A stretch of DNA of 64,000 nt, from positions 37,119,166 to 37,183,165 of the forward strand of contig JANVCC010000018.1 of assembly GCA_025345505.1 (NCBI GenBank), written 5' to 3'. The DNA comes from Todiramphus chloris collaris. Lineage: Eukaryota > Chordata > Aves > Coraciiformes > Alcedinidae. Below the pieces are notes generated by a model. It was not told the origin of the DNA. It ran no database searches and saw only the letters and a list, made by a program, of their open reading frames with translations. Position 1 is the first letter of the stretch. Each line of letters opens with the position of its first letter. Shown here in pieces: positions 48,830 through 62,690 of the stretch. A program made the position numbers and the translations under genes.

Positions 48830-51800
48830 TTAAATAACAAACACATAATACAAGAATAAATCTTTTTCTGTTCCCAGTTGTCTGGAAGTAATGTAAAAAA
48901 TGTTTTTTAAACAGCTGGATTAAAATACTGCATATTAGTTATTATGCTGCTAGCAGCTGCACTATCCTCTCCAAGATTAACTTTTCCCAATGATTAGAGC
49001 TATATATTAAAAATTCATGCTTTGTTTACTTTTCTAATATCTTTAATTGTCATTCTGAATAGAAGTGCTTTAGGTTCCAATTCAAATAACAGTAGGTCTT
49101 CAAGCTGTAGACATAAGCACTTTAATCATGTGCTATATGGAATACCATCTAAATATTAAGGAGGATATGAGCTTTACTGGCTAAATAAAAGGCTGTGATA
49201 CAGACAACACTTCTTTGCAAACTCAAACTAAATCTCACTGTCTGCATGACCTTGAGCAAGCTACTTGATCTTTTTGTGTCTTGTCAAGACAATTATTAAA
49301 AATTGGACCTCTCTGACTAACAGATGTTACTGTATATCAGCATAGAGTGTACTAGAGTAAATACATTACTGAAAGCATTCATGATTTTAAAATGATGTGG
49401 AACCAAATTTCTTTCATTCCCTGCGATTTGCATCATCATAATTCTTACTGCACTCACTGGAAAAGCCATTTAAACCATGAGATCACTTGTTTTCCAACAA
49501 ATTAAGTCTCAATACTTGCCAATCATTCCTCTTCAGAGGTCAAGGAAGATAAAGTCCTTCTCTTCCTTGCATAGATCCTTAAGACCATTAGAATTACATC
49601 TATTTGCAAGAAGTGCTCACAAAGCTAACAAGTTCCAAATGTTTCCTTTTCTTAAATGTATGTTTGTTTCAAATCACATGGTTTTAATCTATGTAAACTG
49701 CCCACTTTTTATTTATCTCAAGTGTATACTGTCCAAGAGATACCGTAACTAATAGAAGTTAAGTAAAACCTTTTGAATGCCCTATTGACACAGATTGTTG
49801 AGCAAGAGGAGAAAACAAATTTTCATGAGCAGGTTATGAAATCTGTAGCACTAGTAAGTAAATTACTAATTATGGAGAGTATTATTAAAGCTTGTTACTT
49901 AAATTAGCCCTAGCCATAATTAAGATTAAGTACACCATGGTAATATGTTTGAATACCTACCTAAACACTGTAGGTTCATTACATGGCATCTCCAGGTGAC
50001 CATTCAAAAGTGAAATGCTTATTCAAAGCTCACCTTGAATTCTAGCTATAGTGAAGGGAGTGGGAGAAATCCTTCTGAGGGTAGAACATCCCACGCTAGA
50101 CCAGCTGTTTGAAATGAGCAAGAAGAAACATGGCAGTGCCTGTCTCAGTGGTAGAGGCAGTCTAGACTAAACTCCAGGTTGAGTTTCCAGGCTGAACACC
50201 TAAATTCAGGTGAGATAAATACCAGACAAAAGCAGGACAATCTTTTCAGTGGTGCCAGGCAAAGAATATGAAAATGAACCAAAACTAACAAGTCTATCTG
50301 ATAGTTAATACTTCTAGGTCTCTGCTTTTAGGTGCATTGCTTGGTCATTATTGCTTGGAAGAAAGGGCTTTGCAGTATTTGAAAACTGTATTTTTTAATA
50401 TATATATTAAAATGAACATACTTTCTATAATTATGACATCATAAAAGAATATGGAGAAAGATTACGCTTCAACGTGTCTCCAACAGTTTTACTGTAAAAT
50501 GGACAGTGTTGAAAGAAACAATGTGCAAAATAGGGTAGAGAAAATACTAAACTTCCAACTCAGGAGAAGCACTATCCCATAATCAGTGTGACCTCTGGTA
50601 GATGTAGATTATTACTATTTACGTTGATGTCAAAGAAACACCATTATAGGTTATAGATTTAAGATGTCCCCATGAAACTTGCACTCCCAGCAGACAGCAT
50701 TATAGATTCTGGGCATTCTTTTATTTGCATAGCATTAATAAGCTTTTTTTTCCTAGGGCAGTTAACATACAAGTGTTTAAACAGGAGTTGGGATTGAAGA
50801 GTTTTGAGGGGATTTTTTTACTCCCCTTATGGAATGGTTAATAGCAAAATGTTCAATAAAAATTGACACTTGTGAACCTATGTCTTCCTAAGGATATATG
50901 CTACAGGTTGTTTTAACAATTAGAGTCTGAAAGATGAGTCCAGTTAAATAGGAATAAATCAAGAGTCTTTTTGGTGTCTCAGACTGATTCCAGAAGGTCA
51001 TCCAACAGAAAAGATAAAAGGGCAATTACAAAAATTTTTGAGCAACACTGTTGAAATTATGCTTCCAGTCTGAGTCTGGTGTGAACTCTAATGAGGTTTC
51101 CCAAAGAAAGTGAGAAATCATTTCTTTTCCACTCCTATTGAAATCACTTCAGCAATTTTGCACTTGGCACTTGCTGCAATGTCCCGAGTTTCTCTCTGCT
51201 CTTATCTGATTCTTAGAGACATTAAAAAACTAGCAATGCCAAGAACTTGAAAGATATCTTCAGAAGACAGATTCTGGCGAATAACATTGTCAAGACTGTC
51301 TGGTCTCTCACCCATTTCTATGCAGCAAATGAAATACTGACATATAAAGATATTAATGTGAGAAGCATTTCTCCACTTTTAGGTTAAAAGAACCTTACAA
51401 TCAAACCCTGCTTTATGTCAGTATCACACAGGCAGCTGTCATTACAAGCAGCTCTGTCCAGCTTTATTACCGTGATCATAGATTGATATGAAACCTGAAA
51501 CTTTTTGCTGTTCCTCTTAAGAGAAAAAAAAAACACAAAAAAATACCCAAAAAGCTGACTTAGGTTTCCCAGAGATGCAACTGCAGAGTAATGCTAATGA
51601 GTAGGTTTCTAATGAATCTTATGTTCAATTAATTAGTTGTCTCTGAGGCAAAAAAAGTCTTCAGACTGTAACAGTAACATTTCTGACTAGAGGAAGAGTT
51701 GTTGGGGGAGAACGTTTAAAGACAATAGAAGTAGAAAACTGTAGGGACTGTTCCTATGGAGTGCCATCACCTTGCTGTACATGGAACTATAAAGTAACAT

Positions 51801-54800
51801 TCTTTCCTGTACAGAAAATTCCCAACTTAGATGTAACATTTTTTCCTCTGAAAGTCCTATAAGAAGGCAGATCCTACCAAGTCATGGGACTTCTCCTCAA
51901 CAATCTCCTCCTGGCCCTGGTAAAACTGATGACAGAGGGAGGATATGTGACTGCAAGGATCACAGCAACGTGGGGTGGTACAACATGTGTACTCCCTTCT
52001 CCACCCCCATTTCTCTCTAGAGCCCAGCACACCAGGCAGCTTCCACCAGCTCCCTGGGCACTCTGTGTCACCCACCCCATTCCTCAGCAATTTATTTCCT
52101 AACCCTCACACCACGTCCCTTCCGTTTTCATCAGTTCTCCTGGGCTTAATTCTTCTCCTTGTGTTTCCTGTTTCTTTGGCCTCTTCCCAATTCCTGAAGA
52201 CTTGACACTGGTTAGGGCTGTGCACTAGTCCTAAAAGGAAAAGGACAAAATAAGCACGATCTTGTTGCTCCAGTGGTTACAGATGCTCTTCTAACTTTCA
52301 GCCTAAAAGTATCTGTATAAGTTTGCAGCCCTGTGTGTTCCAGAGTTCGGTAAGACTGAGTAGTTCCTAATTGTGTTTATTGTCTATTCTCCCAACCCAC
52401 GAAATATATTTATAAAATCCTCACATCCCTTCTCAACCTTCATCAGTCAGGCTGAACAACAATTTTTCTGAGTCTGCCCTCCTAAGGCAGTCTTCCTTTT
52501 CCACTATTCTTTGCACCTGTTGCAGTTTGAATCCTTTTGTGTGTGTGTTTTTTCAACACAGTCAGATAAAATTCAGCTAAGGTCATACTGGTACCACACA
52601 GAAAAAAAATCCTGTTTTATTTAATGTCTCTGCTAGCAATATTTCGCCAGAGATTTATATTTACTTTTTTTTCCCAGCTGTGCCACATCCTTGGCTCAGT
52701 CAGAAACCTTTGTCTTTCCCTGCTTTCAACTGCAGCTTCCTGCTTCACATAAAATCTAAGAGAAGCTATGGCAATGAATTGAAATGTGTTTAATAGTTTC
52801 TTGTTTCACTTAATTTAGTCACAATGGAGATTAAATGTTATTTATAGTGCTATTTTACTTGTTTAGTTTAGAAGAATTTCTTATTCTTGAAATTCCAATA
52901 ACTCAAAAATTATGCCAACAATTATAAACCAAATGCAGAGTGAAGAGCAGGCATCTGTGCCAGGGGCTGGGGCTGCAGTTCCAGAAGCTTCAGCTTTGCT
53001 ACTGTCAGCTTCAAAGCTGGACTACAGTTTCAAAGATGTCATCAGCTCAGTGCAAAAATTAAGGCTATTTTAAGAAGTTCCCCAGCTGTTTATAGGGATT
53101 TAGTTCTCAGCACAGTCAATTCAAGAGGTGGGAGCACATGTCTGGGGACATCTTTGGACTCCTCAGAAGTGCCCTGGAGTATCCCTCAGTGCAAGTTCAA
53201 GCATCCTGTAGTTTCTGAGAGTTATCATGGAAAATAGCAATGACTTGAACACAGAAAGCCACAGTCGTGCTAACCTAACTCTGCCATGATAGCTGAAGCA
53301 TGAGGTTCTTTGGTTTTTCCTATTCTTTGAAAGGCTCACAGCAAAATGAGTGATTTACAGATTTTCTTTCCTTAGCTGTTGCTGAAGCCCTGTCTCCTCC
53401 TATGCTTGCTATGGCCTGTTAATCCAGCGTTGTGGCCGTGAAGCATCAGTAGAACAGCAAAGCCAGGGATCAAGGCCTTTCAAAGGTTATGAGGCCAGAT
53501 GGATTATCTGATGTTCTTTATAACTGAGACAATAGAAGTCCTCAAATCTATATATTTTGCAGCTGAAGTAGCTTGATCAGTATTTACCTCTTACAGAAAA
53601 TGCACGTTTTCCTCTATTATTTTACTGTCTCACTTTGCTGAACACTGGCATGTGTGCACATTATGAAGCTGGTCTTCCAAGCCATGCTCTCAATTCTGTT
53701 TTCACTTTAATTCAATGATTTGCCATTGGATAAAAAACAACAGAGCTTCAGGAACACGGTCTGGAATTCAGTTCTGCCTTTGGTCCAGGTACAGCCTACA
53801 GTGCAGGACTCAAGTCAGTCTCACTCCTGCCTCTTCCTCTCCATGAACCACTTTGCAGGTGAGTGTTTTTACCACTAGTCCATCACACAAAAGGCAGACG
53901 ACAGCATGTCAGATTATGACAGTTGCTTTCCTGAGCAGATCCAGTACCAGATTGCCTAGAATTTGAATATCAGGACAGTGCTAACCAGAAAGTCCTGTCT
54001 TTAGTGAGTGAAAAACAGACTCAAGACTAGACGTGGGTGGCTAAATGTAAGCATCCAGGTTGTCTGGGTTGGTGTCTAAGAAATCTACGTGCCTATGGAG
54101 CTTTCTGGCAAAAAGTAGGTAGATTGGATCACTGCTTGGACTGTTCCAGGATATTTCTGCCTTTTATCACTCCACTGCAAGGGTTAATGTGATATGGGCT
54201 GTAATGAGCTGGCAAGCTCCTGACATGAACAGAACCTGATTGATTATATGCGTAGTACACTAACTCTCTGCAGATGATAATGGCCATCCATGTATCATGC
54301 ATTCAGCAATCACCAACATCTTTAATACAGATGTAAACCTTTGTATTGATGCCAGTTAAGCTACAATGAAGAGAGAAAGAATGTCAAAGAACATTCATTT
54401 TATTTCAAAGGGTCACTCCCAGCAGTGCAGAATGCCATTTTGTGCTGCCGTTGTTTCTCAGAAACATAATTCCCAGGAATGTACTGTTCCTAGTTTCAGA
54501 AGTAGGGACACAATTAAGCTGAGAATTACTGCAAACACATAAAATCCATTGCAGCACAGCTCCGATCCTTTATGTAACAGCCCTTTAAGTTTGTGACAAG
54601 ATGCCAAAGTGGAGATGGCAACCACCATGCCCCACTAGACCAGTTGTGATGAGTTAGTCATTAAATGAGTTTCAGCAGGTTTTTCTCACCTTCACTTCAC
54701 AAAATCTATTTTCAGTTATCAACTTAAAAACACCTTGGAGTTTTCAAAGCTTTTAAATAATCTCCAGTCCTCCTGGAATCAATAGAAGACAGAGGCAGAT

Positions 54801-56949
54801 ATAAAAATAAATTTTAAAAAAAGAATATGCAGAAGAATAACTCAAGGAGAAATTTGTGCAGGGAACAGAAAAGCATTTTAAGAGGTATGGATTGAAAATA
54901 GGATAACGTGTAAAAGCAACAAGAAATGTTCTACAGCAAGAGAAAGGAAGGAACAGTGAGATACCTGCATTTCCTTATTCTTAGTATGGTGATATCTCCT
55001 AACAACATGCACGATAGACTGGAAAGGCAGGAGAAAGGACAGCAGGGATACATGGCATGGGTCATAACACAGACATCTGAAATTGCCAGGTTAAGTAGGT
55101 TAAGCTGAAAAGAGAGGGGTGAGCCAGATAATAGATTCAAAGGATATGTTTCTTTGCAAGATAAAGTGGGATCGGTACTCTGAAGTGCAAGCTCTACATC
55201 ATATTGATAAATCCTAACTTTGTGCTGAGCACAGCCTACTGCTTGAGATGGCCTCACAGACGTAGCCTTTGCTCACTGGCAACCTATTTTGCTCTGCTCT
55301 CAGTTCTTTTCTCCCCCGTGCCAACACAAGCATTCAGGCCGTAATGCACCAAAGAGCTCACCTGTCTGGAAAGTAAGAAGGAAAACAGCCCTTCCTCACC
55401 TACGTCCATCTCCTGATTGGATTCAGTAGGAGCCACTGCAACGGGTTCTGTCAGCATAAAAGAGGAGTCAACAGACAGAGACTGGCACAAAGCAGCAGCA
55501 TTCACGGAATGGGGCACGGACACATGCAATGAATTGCACCCTTAACTTGACATTTGCTTTTTCTGCTTCATATCTGAGAGAGGACCTGTATGCTCGAGAG
55601 CTTCTCTGTGTTACTTTATCAATTAGTCTAATAAAAACCTCTTACCAGGAAGGCTCAGAATAAGGATTTGGAGCAAAACCAACTCAATTTTGTAACTAAA
55701 ATAGTTGCTTCTTTAAATAATTAGTTTCACAAAGTTACCTCTGCTTCATCTGCATGATTCTGTAGACTATAAGCCAAGTCTTGCAGCAGTTAGAATTAAA
55801 TCACAGAAATGGGATTGGCCAGAAAACAAATGACAAAGTAGAGTAGCTTAAAGGTCAAAGTCGCAAAGAGCTAAGTAGTCTGAGGAACATTTCCATCCCC
55901 TGATGTAGATGGGTGTAACTCTCAGACTTGAAGTCATTGGCACAGCTGATTGTATCAGGTGCATGAATATGGTCCACAAGAGGCCCAAGTATCCCATGAC
56001 ATCAAATTAAATAAATGAGAAGCTGGCATTCTCTCCTACTCTCTGCTTGGCACTTAATTTGTCTCTCTCTCTACCCTTCACCAAATGTGTAAGTCACTTA
56101 TTTTTCATGTCAAAGTGTCCAATGGGACTGCTTATCCTTCCAAGACAAGCTGATGCCATCTGATGTTCCATCTCAAGTAACAGGAAAGACATTTAGCAGA
56201 TCTGCATTTCCCTACACTGTATTTGGCCAGCATCTTCACAGAGTTCATTTATCGCTGGGACAAGTGAGATGTTCTTAGGTGTCTGTATTTTATGAAGGAG
56301 GGGAAACACATTTGACATTGTTATTTTTATACATATGTCACTATGACAGATCTGTGTATTATGATAATCAACAGTCATGTGTCCAGAAGACAAAGTGGCT
56401 ACCTGGCTACCAAAGGTGGCTACCTGTCAGCTTGTTCAGCAGTTCTTCTTGTGTTAAACCACTAAGAAAAAAAGAGGAGGAAGGGGGCAAATTCCACATG
56501 CTGGAAAAGAACAGCCCAAGACTCCAGAAAGACACAGGAATCCAGGTTCACTTAACATATAAGCAATTCACCTGATTTTATACAGGAATTAATCTCGCTT
56601 CTTCCCATAAAGTAAAAAGGATGAAAACAGAAAAGTAAAGCTGATGAACCTATCAAGAAATATCAGACCTTCTACAGGTGAAGGTCAGGAACTCAATTTA
56701 ATTGGCAAAACTAAATTAAGAAAGAAAACAGACTTAAAGACTTGCTGGACTTCCCTATTTGTACAGCTAACTCCGGTGTCTGTAATCACCTTGCAAAAAT
56801 TATTTGGTCTCAAAACTTCACATGTACTTACCAGTCAGAATTAAGTTGCCTTTCTGCCCTGAAGATATTGTTTCAGGATCCTGAGCTTCAGCATTTCAAC
56901 TGCTTAGCCAGAGCATTTAAAGTAAATTAATTTGTCTGACTTATTCGAG
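48830..56949. other. Intergenic stretch downstream of the provirus
   Basis: About 8 kb of AT-rich sequence without a recognisable gene, RNA gene or mobile element. Small open frames on both strands, for example at 51857-52205, are explained by base composition. Confidence 0.45.
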
Positions 56950-57036
56950 AACAAATTACTGAAAATAAGATTGATTGCTCCTTTAAGAAAAAAAAATCTA
57001 CTATGGCAATTTCAGACCCCTTTGTTCCCTCCTCAG
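56950..57036 (+). other. Candidate exon (a) of an unknown gene
   Basis: The segment ends in a near-ideal donor, CTCAG before GTAAGT. After a TTATTCGAG acceptor it reads QITENKIDCSFKKKKSTMAI then SDPFVPSS, entering and leaving in phase 1. Another frame is also open, so the reading is not unique. Support is splice signals and phase only, with no recognised protein. Confidence 0.2.
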
Positions 57037-57240
57037 GTAAGTGCCCAATTCAAACCTGGAATTCTGGCATGGCTTCAAGTTGCCTGTAGCTCTGTCCAGA
57101 CTCTCATCCTTTCCACACAAGCAAAGACAGATACAGCCTTTCTACAGCCACAAAGTTACGCAGAAATCATCTGAACACAGACAGTGGTCCTATGTTTAAG
57201 AAAACAGTGTTGGTGACCTTTCCTTTTTCTCATGCTCCAG

Positions 57241-57364
57241 AATTAATCACACAGAAACTGGTGGCACTCCTGCCCCTGATGACGATGACAGTTCAGAGTG
57301 GTTACCCAAACCTAGAATTCTTCTGGTCAGATGTAGACATCTATACAGAAACTTGTTGTCCAAG
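57241..57364 (+). other. Candidate exon (b) of an unknown gene
   Basis: A strong pyrimidine-rich acceptor (TTTCCTTTTTCTCATGCTCC then AG) and a donor AAG before GTAGGT frame 124 bases. Two plus-strand frames are open. One reads TGGTPAPDDDDSSEWLPKPR then ILLVRCRHLYRNLLSK. The other, which fits the phase of candidate (a), reads GYPNLEFFWSDVDIYTETCC. The gene is not recognised. Confidence 0.28.
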
Positions 57365-60118
57365 GTAGGTTTTCTAGGCAATGGAGAAAAATTAGTATTT
57401 CTTGGGCAAAATCTGTCTTGTAGGATAAGCATCTAAAATAGAGGATGATTTATGTGACCTTAGTTGTCTACTTCTTTTGACCTTGAGTGACTAGTTGAGA
57501 TGCAGAAATCTAGAACAACCTAAAAATAAGATGTAGACACCTTCAGGGTTTGGGATTCCAGCCAGTGGCAGATTTCCTCAGAGCTCACACTGTTATTTTT
57601 CAGCAGCAATCCTGCTCTCCCCAAAACAGTGGGTAGCAGAACACACATGGAGGTCTCTAACATTACAGTGAGGTGAAAGCTTGTTCCTCTGTTCTGCCAT
57701 ATCTCGGAGCATCAGTGTAGAGCTCCCTTGCCTAATGCAGAATTTGCTGAGCATCTCTTGTGGATCATTTTTAGCACTACATGCTAAAACTGAAAGCCCA
57801 AATACAGACTCTGAGCACCAGTCTGATGTCCTACTGCAACAGCTGTCCTCACCACCACAACTTTGTTGGCTAAACAGATGGAAGAAATGCCCACAACCAA
57901 AAGAGACCTTAGGTAGAATTTAGATGCTAACATCCAAAATTGCAGCATGGAGTGCCGCTTGCCAGACCCAAATATGGTTATTTCTCCCTTGAAGCCACAT
58001 GCCCAAACTCCACAGTTCCCTCTGCCCTTCAAACTTAATTTCTGGACAACAACTCAGAAACACTCCAGGATGAACTGTGTGAGCAGCTCAGGACCCACCT
58101 GAGACATGAATCTGGCTCAGATCCACAAACCAAGCATTCTCTGCCAGTCTCTTCTGAGACACTCAACACAGCAAGTGCTCCCAGAAGCACTCAAAATGCA
58201 GCAGCAGCTGTCATCCTTTCTCAAAACAGCTCAGTTTAACCATCGTCTCTGCTCCCTCTCTTGCTGCCAGCTATGGAGACCTACCCTTCCCTTTCACCAG
58301 CTCTGGCATTCATTTGACCCCTTAGAAAGTGAATTTAGCTCACCAAATTGACAGAAAGCTAACCAAACAAAACAAAACAAGAAAAAGTGAATAGTTTTCA
58401 CCACTTTAGTGAGCTAATGGATCGGACACATCCCAGAGATGACAGAAGGGAGACAAATGGAGCCTGTGCCCAGGAATGGGCCTGCCCCTTTCACCAGCAG
58501 CAAGTTCATGAGCTAACTCAGCTGTCTCGTGAAACCTCACAGGCAGGAGAGGAGAAAGCCCGTTGGAGAGGCCAAATACACTACAGAGGAATAGGAAAGA
58601 GAGTGAGCTTTTTCCAGTCCAGCCACAGTGCTGGAGGGCCCAAGCTGCTAGAAAAGCGGGGCTAAGTTAGCAAAAGTCTTCTCAGAGGAGTGCTGTGACA
58701 CCATCTGACTTCAAGTTTGGTCATCCATCAGCTCAGAAATGGAAGAAAAGGCAGGAAAGGCGAGGTTTTAACAACCAGTTCCTGGAGAAGGGGCACTGCT
58801 GGACTAGCTGCGGCTTTGAAAGGATAACGCTACAGTTGGCTGTGAGCACAAAAATGACGCATCCTAGAGTAAGACAATTAAGGACCAACCATATCGAAGT
58901 TTGCCACAGCGACTGAGGACATTAAGAACTAAGCTGGAAGAAAAGGCAATCTAATCTAATAAAGTAAGACTGGATGATTTGCAACATTTTCTGGTCAGCA
59001 TATACAACTGACAAACATCAGAGAGCGAGAAGTCCGGGTTGACAAAGCTAGTAAATAATTTGTCAAAGAGAAGAACCTGCCCCATGTTATATCTATGTAT
59101 GGATATAATTGACCACATTTCATCTTAGGAGAAAAGAAAAGTTTTGGCCCACTTCAAAGGGAACTGAACAAAAGTATCTCTAATGATTAATGAATTAGCA
59201 TCGTTGAGTAAACGAGCTATTCTGAATGCTTGCCCAGAGGCAGTCATGGGAAAGTTTCCAGAACTATTGTCATTTTTCCTGGAACTCATTGACTTTAAGG
59301 ACTCCACAGCTGCAGGAATTGTGTGAGCATTTCAAGACTGTCAATTTCACCAGTGATTTTCTGAAAAATTCTTCCTGAACTGATTTTTATTGGTTTCAGC
59401 TGGGGAATCCATTGCACCCAGCCAGGAAATGCCACATGCCTCCTAAGCTACTGCTCTATTCTTCTTGCACTGATGCTATCAGAGACTCAAATTCACTGCA
59501 GGGATAATACTGGGGGCCAAATTTGCCCTCTGATGTATGCATAAAGCTCCCATAGAGCTAATGCAGAATTTTTTCGCCTTTGATGCCTCTTATAAAATGC
59601 AGTTTAAAGAACCCTGGAAGTATTGCATTAGAACAGGGAGTTCACACTATTGGTGGTCCCCATTGTCATTAACACAGCTAGTGGCATTCCAGTGAAAAAC
59701 ACAGAACAACTCTTTTGTTTATTTGTTTTATAAGCAGATCTTTCAGGGTGGGATCTGGCTTTCTCAATTCTTGCCAAAGATGGGACATCGGCTTCTAAAA
59801 CCCACATACACCAGCAGTGATCCACTCTGTCTGCCTTCCAGAACTGTCTAATCTTTTAGGTGCCCGAATTCATCAGGCACTTCCCTCCTCCGCCTGAAAA
59901 ATCCCCCAGGCAAGTAATTTACAGTTTCATGTTCAGTAGAGCCAATGAGAGCACTCCCAAAAGGAGTTAGAGAGACTGTCTCACTCCCTGCCACACAACA
60001 CCATCCCTTCTCTTTGTGCTGAGTGTGATGCTCACGGGACCCTTGCTATGGCAATTTAACTCACTACACAGCAGAGAATTATCCACTTCTTTGCTGGGCT
60101 TGTTTTCTGCTACTTCAG
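57365..60118. other. Stretch between candidate exons
   Basis: GC-richer sequence between 57.6 and 58.9 kb with several moderate open frames, including one at 57767-57915 after a TTTTTAG acceptor and one at 58036-58240. None has a clear family motif, and open frames of this size are expected by chance at this composition. Confidence 0.35.
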
Positions 60119-60167
60119 TGAGTTGAATCACCTCCCAGCAGGAGCTGAGTCCCAGAGCCAGCCCAAG
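60119..60167 (+). other. Candidate short exon (c) of an unknown gene
   Basis: A very good acceptor (GCTTGTTTTCTGCTACTTCA then G) and a very good donor (CCAAG before GTAAGT) enclose 49 bases. In one frame this reads ELNHLPAGAESQSQPK, entering in phase 2 and leaving in phase 0. Splice-site quality is the main support. Confidence 0.28.
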
Positions 60168-61571
60168 GTAAGTGGTTGCAGTCTGCAGACAGGGAGCAGG
60201 ACTGCTCTGGTAGCTTTTTTTGTCTCATGAAACTGGTTTCTGAATTGCCAGTTCCTGTTCAGAAGCTCCATTTCTGGGGAGAGAGAGGAGCTCGCTTCAG
60301 CAGAGACATCTGCTGCAACCTTTAAGCAGGCAATGGCCCAGGATCTACCTCTAGCCCCAGCAAAATCTGAAAAAACTAAGTAAGACCGAGGCTACAGCTA
60401 ACGTCCAATAGCTGCCTCCTGGAAAACGTACATCAGGCAACTTAGTTCAGTTGGCTTGTCTTTTTATTTGATACACAGTTTAGCTTTTATTTCTAGTCTA
60501 ATAAAGAAAGACAAATTAGGGTAAATCACTGAAGTAAATAAAATACGTATAAACATGACTTCACATTGAAGGAAATGTAAGCGAAGACAAGTAACTTGGA
60601 GCAGAACCGAAATCCACGCCCACCAGCTGTACTCAGCTCACCTCCGCCTCCTCCCACAAGCACACACCCTGGGTGTGCTGCTCTGCAGAAGTGCCTTGGC
60701 CCTCTGTCCAGACTCCCATTTTCAGTAGAACCAGGAAGCTTTGATCCCAACTCCTTCCTGAATGCATTCCTGTGTGCTGGAGCAGACATGCGAGGGCCCT
60801 TGATGGGACTGAGTGCTGAGAGCAGCAACAGAAACTCATTTAGTTTGATGTGACAAAACTGCTCCTCAGACAAATGATCCTTGGTGGTCCCATGGTAGAA
60901 ACATGTGCAGAAGGCCTTGCTGAAGTAATAATATTGAAGTAATTTCATGCCTCCACCCACTTCCAGGCCTCTCAATTAATTCAGACACTGGAAATATGTC
61001 ATCCTCAACTGGTATAAATGGTTGCAGTTTCTCTGACTTCAGCGAAGCCATGTTAATTTACCTTTCAAATTTGCTGAGGTTCTGGTCTTCCTGCTCTTAC
61101 AGGAAATTAGCTTAAAAGAGCTTTATTCTGAGTCCTATTTATAAATAAAAGCTTGTTCTTCAGAAGTTCAATCTTCCTCAAGTCACAAAAAAGACTGGTC
61201 TTTTCTCACCTGTGACTAGAGAATGGACCGACAGAATACCTATTTATAAATAGCTAAATTTCCTTGTTTCCCCAAATTAGGGACCAAATTTTGTAGGAGA
61301 CACCCTAAAATAAAAATATTCTTTCCCAGACCTGTAACTAGGCTTCAGGCTTTACAAATCCGGTATCCAGAAGTTACAGAGAAACAACATTAACACCTAA
61401 AGCTAGGAAATCAAAGTACAAATTTCTACATTAATCTCTGAAGCACTCTTTGCACATATGAATTCAAGTTCTTATGAGCTAACTTGTTAAACAGCTCCAC
61501 CACTTGTGTTAACTGCCATCAATAACCTCTCATTCACTGACACATATATACACACATCTCATTCTTGGCAG
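60168..61571. other. Stretch between candidate exons
   Basis: It includes a possible 45-base exon at 60967-61011 (after CACCCACTTCCAG, reading ASQLIQTLEICHPQL, phase 0 on both sides, weak donor GTATAA). On the minus strand a frame from 61051 starts MASLKSEKLQPFIPVEDDIF in a good start context. Neither is supported beyond this. Confidence 0.3.
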
Positions 61572-61745
61572 TCTGCTAAACCTCTGATGACATTTCGTAA
61601 CAGGTCCACCAATTTTTCAAGCACAGGGTCTAGCTCCCCATGGCCGTCAAAAGAGATCATCAGCGAATCCACCACGAGTTTTGAGCAGAAGGACTCAGAG
61701 ATGAGTTCTGAGGGCGATTTGGGTGGCATGATGGATCACCTCTAA
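61572..61745 (+). other. Candidate terminal coding exon (d) of an unknown gene
   Basis: After a TTCTTGGCAG acceptor an open frame of 57 codons ends in TAA. It is serine-rich and acidic (RNRSTNFSSTGSSSPWPSKE; SEMSSEGDLGGMMDHL) and keeps five CpGs in AT-rich surroundings. Entry in phase 0 fits the exit phase of candidate (c). An open frame on the minus strand of the same interval (61729 down to 61559) competes with this reading and looks equally coding-like. Confidence 0.3.
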
Positions 61746-61910
61746 AAACACTCAGAGTGCCAATGAAAAAGTTACAAAGAGCTTAATGGGACCTGCAGGC
61801 CAAGATTACAAACAGCTTTGCCTCTTTTCAAGAAAGGGCCAATACAGCCCCACATTTTACTTGCAAAGTTGGTATTTGAACCATCGCCTGACATTCTGAA
61901 ATTTATGCAG

Positions 61911-62690
61911 AATCATAGAATGGTTTGGGCAGGAAGGGACCTCTAAAGGTCATCTAGTCCGACCCCCGTGCAGTGAGCAGGGACATCCTCAACTAGATCA
62001 GGTTGGTCAGAGCCTCACTGAGCCTCACCTTGAATATATCCAGGGATGGGACCTCAACTACCTCCCTGGGCAACCTGTTCCAATGTTCCACCACCCTCAT
62101 GGTAAAGAACTTGTTTCTAACATCCAATCTAAATCTATTCTTCTCTAGTTTAAAACTATTGTCCCTCATCCTGTCACTACAGGCCTTTGTAAACAGTCCC
62201 TTTCCCACCTTCTTGTAGGCCCCCATCAGGTACTGGAAGGTCACTAGTAGGTCTCCCCAGAGCCTTCTCTTCTCCAGTCTGAACAACCCCCGCTCCCTCA
62301 GCCTGTCTTTGTGGAGAGGTGCTCCAGTCCCCTGATCATTTTCATGGCCCTCCGCTGAACCCGCTCCATCAGGTCCATGTCCCTCCTGTACTGAGGGCTC
62401 CAGAACTGGATGCAGTACTCCAGGTGAGGTCTCACCAGAGCAGAGTCAAGTGGCAGATTCACCTCTCTCAATCTGCTGGCCACGCTTCTTTTGATGCATC
62501 CCAGGATGCGTTTGGCCTTCTGGGCTGCAAGCACACACTGTCTGCTCATGTCCAGCTTCTCGTCCACCAGCACCCCCAAGTCCTTTTCTCCAGGGTTGCT
62601 TTCTATCACCTCATCCCCCAGCCTGTATTGATAGTGAGCATTGTTCCAAACATTACATCTGTTAAGCTGTTTAAGTCTGATGGGTTGCAT
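61911..62690 (-). mobile_element. CR1 LINE 3' fragment
   Basis: A CR1 copy in reverse orientation, with its tail at AATCATAGAATGGTTTGGGC. On the minus strand, [39 protein letters not shown] and [13 protein letters not shown], followed in another frame by [17 protein letters not shown] and [16 protein letters not shown], give the end of ORF2 with one frame break near 62290-62310. It is 5' truncated. Confidence 0.95.

Noticed and set aside
58036-58240. Coding-like plus-strand frame with alternating polar residues ending in TAA
   Set aside because: No convincing acceptor, and its phase does not fit the neighbouring candidate exons; chance is likely at this composition.
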